8,882 nucleotides of DNA from contig JAFVYT010000002.1 in assembly GCA_017508505.1 (NCBI GenBank), positions 1 through 8,882 on the forward strand. The letters are read 5' to 3'. A model generated the notes under the pieces. It was not told the origin of the DNA. It did no database searches and saw only the letters and a list, made by a program, of their open reading frames with translations. This DNA is from Clostridia bacterium (GTDB lineage Bacteria > Bacillota_A > Clostridia > Oscillospirales > SIG627). Position 1 is the stretch's first letter. Each line of letters begins with the position of its first letter. Shown piece by piece: positions 6,236-8,882 of the stretch. The position numbers were made by a program, and so were the translations under genes.

Positions 6236-6958
6236 ATGAAAGCGGCCATCCACTCTTACGAGAGCCTTGCGGCATTGGACGGGCACGGGCTTCGCTACGG
6301 GGTGTTCTTCTCGGGCTGTCCGCTTCGGTGTGTCTATTGCCATAATCCCGACACCCGGGAGGGAAAAACGGCTCTTGTCACCCCGGAGGAATTGGTTCGA
6401 AGGGTCGTGCGCTACAAGCCGTACTTCGGTGCCAAGGGTGGCGTTACCTTTTCCGGTGGCGAGCCCCTTCTGCAGGCAGCCTTCCTTCGGGAGACGGTAC
6501 CGCTCCTTGCCGAGGCGGGGATCCGCTATGCCGTTGACACCTCGGGTGCCGTCCCGCTGAGTGACGACGTGCGCACCGTTTTGTCTCAAGCACAGACCGT
6601 CCTTTTGGATCTCAAGTTTTATACGGATGCGGACTATCGCAGGTATACCGGTGTCGGGATGGATGAGACCCTTGAGGTTCTCCGCTTTCTCGATTCCGAG
6701 GGGGTCGAGACCGTGATCCGTACGGTCATCGTCCCGGGGATCAACGATACCGAGGAGGCGGTAGAGCGCTATGCAGAGGTGCTTCGTCCCTTTTCCTGCG
6801 TATCCTCTTTTGAGCTTCTCGGCTTTCATACCATGGGCTTTTTTAAATACGAGGCCCTCGGTATCCCGAATCCTCTTGCCCATACGCCGCCCCTTTCCGA
6901 TGAGCGTCTCTCGGAGCTTAAGGCACACCTTGCCTCAAAACAAAAAAAGAACGGTTGA
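6236..6958 (+). CDS. pflA: Pyruvate formate-lyase-activating enzyme (radical SAM)
   Basis: This 240-residue radical-SAM activase abstracts a hydrogen from the PFL glycine using a 4Fe-4S cluster and S-adenosylmethionine. The cluster motif CX3CX2C is Cys28, Cys32, Cys35 (GCPLRCVYCHNP), and the SAM-contacting GGE is at 74-76 within TFSGGEP. No extra ferredoxin-like cluster insert is present, so it resembles the compact PFL activase rather than activases of glycerol or choline lyases. Two starts are possible: the ATG at 6236, with GAGAAG 8 nt upstream, or a GTG at 6230 overlapping the pflB stop. The ATG is preferred for spacing and because MKAAIHSYES begins as family members do. The tight junction implies translational coupling with pflB. 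The last codons run into the terminator stem, which gives the lysine-rich C-terminus QKKNG. Confidence 0.96.
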   Translation: MKAAIHSYESLAALDGHGLRYGVFFSGCPLRCVYCHNPDTREGKTALVTPEELVRRVVRYKPYFGAKGGVTFSGGEPLLQAAFLRETVPLLAEAGIRYAVDTSGAVPLSDDVRTVLSQAQTVLLDLKFYTDADYRRYTGVGMDETLEVLRFLDSEGVETVIRTVIVPGINDTEEAVERYAEVLRPFSCVSSFELLGFHTMGFFKYEALGIPNPLAHTPPLSDERLSELKAHLASKQKKNG

Positions 6959-6976
6959 TCCAACCGTTCTTTTTTT
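6942..6976. terminator. Bidirectional intrinsic terminator between pflA and thrH
   Basis: The arms at 6942-6957 and 6961-6976 form a 16-bp stem (seven A, then GAACGGTTG and the complement) around a 3-nt loop. It has a T7 run on the plus strand and, by symmetry, one on the minus strand. The pflA stop codon (6956-6958) sits at the top of the hairpin. It ends both pflBA and the minus-strand thrH, whose stop is at 6989-6991. Confidence 0.9.
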
Positions 6977-6988
6977 CTGTTTTTGATT

Positions 6989-7594
6989 TCAGAGTGCCTT
7001 GCGGATCGCGTTCAGAAGCTCGCTGTATTCCTCAAAGGCGGAAAGCTCGGGGTATTCCTTGCGGATTCCCTCGGGACTGCGGAAGAGGAAGCCCGCCTTA
7101 CTGGCAAGGATCATTCCGAGGTCGTTGTAGCTGTCACCGGCGCAAATGGTTTCAAAGCCGACGGACTGAAGTGCCTTGACGGTGTTCAGCTTGGACTTCT
7201 CACAGCGCATCCGAAAGCCCGTGATCTCGCCGTTCTCCGCCACCTCGAGGGTGTTGCAGAAAATGGTGGGAAGGCCGAGCTTTTTCATCAGGGGCTCGGC
7301 AAATTGGGTAAAGGTATCGCTGAGGATGATGACCTGAGCAAAGGAGCGCAGCTCGTCCAGAAATTCCTTGGCTCCGGGCATCGGATCGATCCTTTCGATG
7401 GTCTCGCGGATCTCCTTGAGTCCGAGGCTGTGCTCCTTTAAAATGCCGATGCGGAACTTCATCAATTTATCGTAATCGGGCTCGTCGCGGGTCGTACGCT
7501 TCAGCTCGGGGATCCCCGTCGCCTCGGCAAATGCGATCCAGATCTCGGGGACCAGAACCCCCTCCAGATCAAGACAAACCAAGTTCATATCCAT
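6989..7594 (-). CDS. thrH: ThrH-type phosphoserine phosphatase / homoserine phosphotransferase (HAD family)
   Basis: This 201-residue cytoplasmic HAD enzyme closely resembles Pseudomonas aeruginosa ThrH (205 residues), recalled as a phosphoserine phosphatase that can also transfer phosphate to homoserine. Motif I is CLDLEGVLVPE with nucleophile Asp9 and Glu11 in place of the usual second Asp, a hallmark of ThrH. The ThrH cap segment TTRDEPDYDKLM is at 34-45. Motif II is ILSDTF (Ser92), a motif III lysine is likely at 133 or 135, and motif IV is GDSYND (153-158). The ATG at 7594 is set by AGGAGG (7603-7608) 8 nt upstream; an ATG two codons later is less well placed. It is a single gene with its own promoter and the terminator shared with pflA. 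The physiological product, serine or O-phosphohomoserine for threonine, cannot be decided here. No other serine or threonine gene is in the window. Confidence 0.9.
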   Translation of the reverse strand: MDMNLVCLDLEGVLVPEIWIAFAEATGIPELKRTTRDEPDYDKLMKFRIGILKEHSLGLKEIRETIERIDPMPGAKEFLDELRSFAQVIILSDTFTQFAEPLMKKLGLPTIFCNTLEVAENGEITGFRMRCEKSKLNTVKALQSVGFETICAGDSYNDLGMILASKAGFLFRSPEGIRKEYPELSAFEEYSELLNAIRKAL

Positions 7595-7636
7595 TGTCTT
7601 TTCCTCCTAAACAGATGTGTGCTATCAAACGACAAT

Positions 7637-7665
7637 ATTATATGCGATTTTCCCTCCAATTGCAA
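7637..7665 (-). promoter_or_regulatory. Sigma-A-type promoter for thrH
   Basis: On the minus strand TTGCAA (7660-7665) and a perfect TATAAT (7637-7642) are 17 bp apart. Transcription should start near 7630, giving a leader of about 35 nt that contains the strong AGGAGG ribosome binding site. The layout repeats that of the cysK promoter. Confidence 0.8.
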
Positions 7666-7667
7666 GT

Positions 7668-7684
7668 GCCTTTTGAAAAAAATG
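7668..7684 (-). repeat. 17-nt upstream element, copy 2 (thrH side)
   Basis: On the minus strand this reads CATTTTTTTCAAAAGGC, one mismatch from the copy at 3833-3849. It ends 2 nt before the thrH -35 box, against 13 nt before the cysK -35, a difference of 11 bp or about one DNA turn. Confidence 0.45.
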
Positions 7685-7696
7685 AAAACGGAGCCC

Positions 7697-7735
7697 AAAC
7701 GAAAAGCCGACCCCGTCGGGGTCGGCTTTTCGTTT
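7697..7735 (-). terminator. Intrinsic terminator of the zinc-ribbon membrane protein gene
   Basis: A perfect 18-bp stem joins 7697-7714 and 7718-7735 (AAACGAAAAGCCGACCCC and its complement) around a 3-nt loop, one of the strongest hairpins in the window. The gene's stop codon (7734-7736) overlaps the base of the stem. The T-run on the minus strand is interrupted (TTTTCGTTT). It insulates the thrH promoter from upstream read-through. Confidence 0.85.
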
Positions 7736-8882
7736 AGCCCTTGCGGTACAAAACGTAGTTATAATGCTCGGTATAGTAGGAGTCGCCCATGTGAGAGTGA
7801 TATCCGCTGTGAGTGGAGATCACCTGACATCCGGGGTTATTGGCCAACCAGTCCTGGATCTGCTTTTTCTCGTCATAGCCCCATTTGCCGAACATACGGA
7901 ACTTGTAGAGGAAGGCAAAGCCGAACTGATGCTGCTGAGGCTGACTTGCCACGGAATACTCTACTACGGCGCTCTTGACGTAGAATTTCGACTTCAAAAA
8001 GGGAGAGCCCAAAAACGAGCCGGTTTCCAGCTTGATGCGGCAATCGTAAATATAGGGGTTCTGGGCAAACCATTCATTTAAATGTGCTTCGAATTCGGGA
8101 GCATTCACTCTCTTATCGATGGGAACGCAGTAGATATTGTTGACCTGCTTGGGATGACCGCAGCCCGCGCAGAAGGGATTGTCCCCAAAGGCACTTCCGC
8201 AGCGAGGACAAACCGTCAGGGGAGGAACGGGGGCGGTCACGGTGTTTTGGGTGATCCTTCTTTGAGGAAGCACCCTTGTTGCCATGGTTTTCTTGGTAAA
8301 GCGGAAATAGCCCGTGATCAGATAGAGGACCAGACCGAGGAAGGGGATGAAGATCAGAGGAATGATCACGAACATGACGTTGAAGGAGTCAAAGGCCGAC
8401 TCCTGCTCTCTTACGGCCCTTTCATATTCCTCATTTGCTTTTTCGTATTGATCCTTGATGGAATTTTTCTTGGTTGTGGCGTCGGGCTTTTTCGTAGTGC
8501 CGGAGGGAGTCTGCTGTTGGCTGTCGGAGCCGTCATTCTGCCCGTTTCCGTTCTCGGTGCTGCCGCCGATGGGAGGGATCACGGTACCGCTTCCGCCACC
8601 GTTTGCGGATTCAGCCTTTTCTACGGTGTAGAGGTACACGTCGTTCATTCCCGTTGACCCGACGAGGGCAACGTAGGCCTCGCCCTCTCCCACGGCAGTT
8701 ACGTTTCCTTCAGAATCCACAGTAACGACGTTCTCGTTGCTGGTGTAGGCGCTTCCGCCGTTTCTGACCCATACCGCGGCGAGGGGCGTGTCGGTCTGTC
8801 CGACCTTTAGGGTCACACAGTTGTGATTCTGAGGGACAAAGTCGCGGATGGCCTTGTCAAAGTCAAATTCCGCCGCAAAGAC
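7734..8882 (-). CDS. Membrane protein: Big_2-like domain, one membrane span, cytoplasmic zinc ribbon, unknown C-terminal domain (5' end outside window)
   Basis: The frame is open from the right edge to the stop at 7734, giving 382 residues of a longer protein; numbering here starts at the edge. Residues about 24-88 resemble a bacterial Ig-like (Big_2) domain ending in the typical DSEGNVTAVGEGEAYV pattern. A Gly/Ser/Asn/Gln/Thr-rich linker (about 92-140) and a charged helix (141-167) follow, then one hydrophobic span (168-193, MFVIIPLIFIPFLGLVLYL). Arg/Lys residues directly after it put the C-terminus inside the cell. A four-cysteine zinc ribbon (CPRC at 225-228, CAGC at 238-241) precedes a Tyr/His/aromatic-rich domain (about 260-382) that I do not recognise. 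A low-complexity linker between an outer domain and a membrane anchor is typical of surface proteins. The zinc ribbon may mediate assembly or sensing, but no function can be assigned. It is terminated separately from thrH. Confidence 0.8.
   Translation of the reverse strand, partial: VFAAEFDFDKAIRDFVPQNHNCVTLKVGQTDTPLAAVWVRNGGSAYTSNENVVTVDSEGNVTAVGEGEAYVALVGSTGMNDVYLYTVEKAESANGGGSGTVIPPIGGSTENGNGQNDGSDSQQQTPSGTTKKPDATTKKNSIKDQYEKANEEYERAVREQESAFDSFNVMFVIIPLIFIPFLGLVLYLITGYFRFTKKTMATRVLPQRRITQNTVTAPVPPLTVCPRCGSAFGDNPFCAGCGHPKQVNNIYCVPIDKRVNAPEFEAHLNEWFAQNPYIYDCRIKLETGSFLGSPFLKSKFYVKSAVVEYSVASQPQQHQFGFAFLYKFRMFGKWGYDEKKQIQDWLANNPGCQVISTHSGYHSHMGDSYYTEHYNYVLYRKG

Noticed and set aside
8082..8657. 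A 191-codon plus-strand frame opposite the zinc-ribbon membrane protein
   Set aside because: Its hydrophobic appearance mirrors the linker and membrane segment of the minus-strand gene; there is no convincing start signal.
1..8882. Mobile elements, defence systems, CRISPR arrays or tRNA-linked integration sites
   Set aside because: No transposase or integrase, no regularly spaced direct repeats, no inverted-repeat ends and no tRNA were seen; the genes are ordinary metabolic units plus one membrane protein.

Overview
The window looks like chromosomal DNA from an anaerobic, probably gut-associated, Gram-positive Clostridia-type bacterium. The reasons are strong AGGAG-type ribosome binding sites, near-consensus sigma-A promoters with 17-bp spacers, A/T-flanked hairpin terminators, an oxygen-sensitive glycyl-radical pyruvate formate-lyase, and zinc-ribbon membrane proteins typical of Clostridia. 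The genus cannot be fixed from this sequence. No phage, insertion sequence, CRISPR array, tRNA or rRNA was seen.

Layout. (1) 1-636, minus: the N-terminal half of N-acetylglucosamine-6-phosphate deacetylase (nagA), running off the left edge. (2) 637-806: a divergent promoter region. (3) 807-2784, plus: an AraC-family regulator followed 19 bp later by a cytoplasmic sialidase-like (GH33-type) enzyme, closed by a bidirectional terminator. (4) 2826-3755, minus: a cysteine synthase-type PLP enzyme. (5) 3756-4007: a second divergent region. It carries the cysK promoter, a perfect-consensus promoter on the other strand, and a ZTP (pfl-motif) riboswitch with its own terminator. (6) 4008-6958, plus: pyruvate formate-lyase (pflB) and its radical-SAM activase (pflA), closed by a bidirectional terminator. 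(7) 6989-7594, minus: a ThrH-type phosphoserine phosphatase/homoserine phosphotransferase with its own promoter. (8) 7734-8882, minus: the C-terminal part of a membrane protein with an outside Ig-like (Big_2-type) domain, a low-complexity linker, one membrane span, a cytoplasmic zinc ribbon and an unrecognised C-terminal domain. It runs off the right edge.

How they may work together. nagA, the AraC regulator and the sialidase form a plausible sialoglycan/amino-sugar utilisation locus. The pfl operon makes formate for one-carbon metabolism. Its ZTP riboswitch would couple formate supply to 10-formyl-THF shortage, sensed as accumulation of the purine intermediate ZMP/ZTP. ThrH (serine or threonine branch) and the cysteine synthase belong to neighbouring amino-acid pathways. 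Their promoters share the same -35/-10 words and a nearly identical 17-nt upstream element placed one helical turn apart, which hints at a common promoter architecture or regulator.

Most noteworthy: the riboswitch-terminator switch before pflB, the shared upstream element of cysK and thrH, and the uncharacterised Big_2/zinc-ribbon membrane protein.
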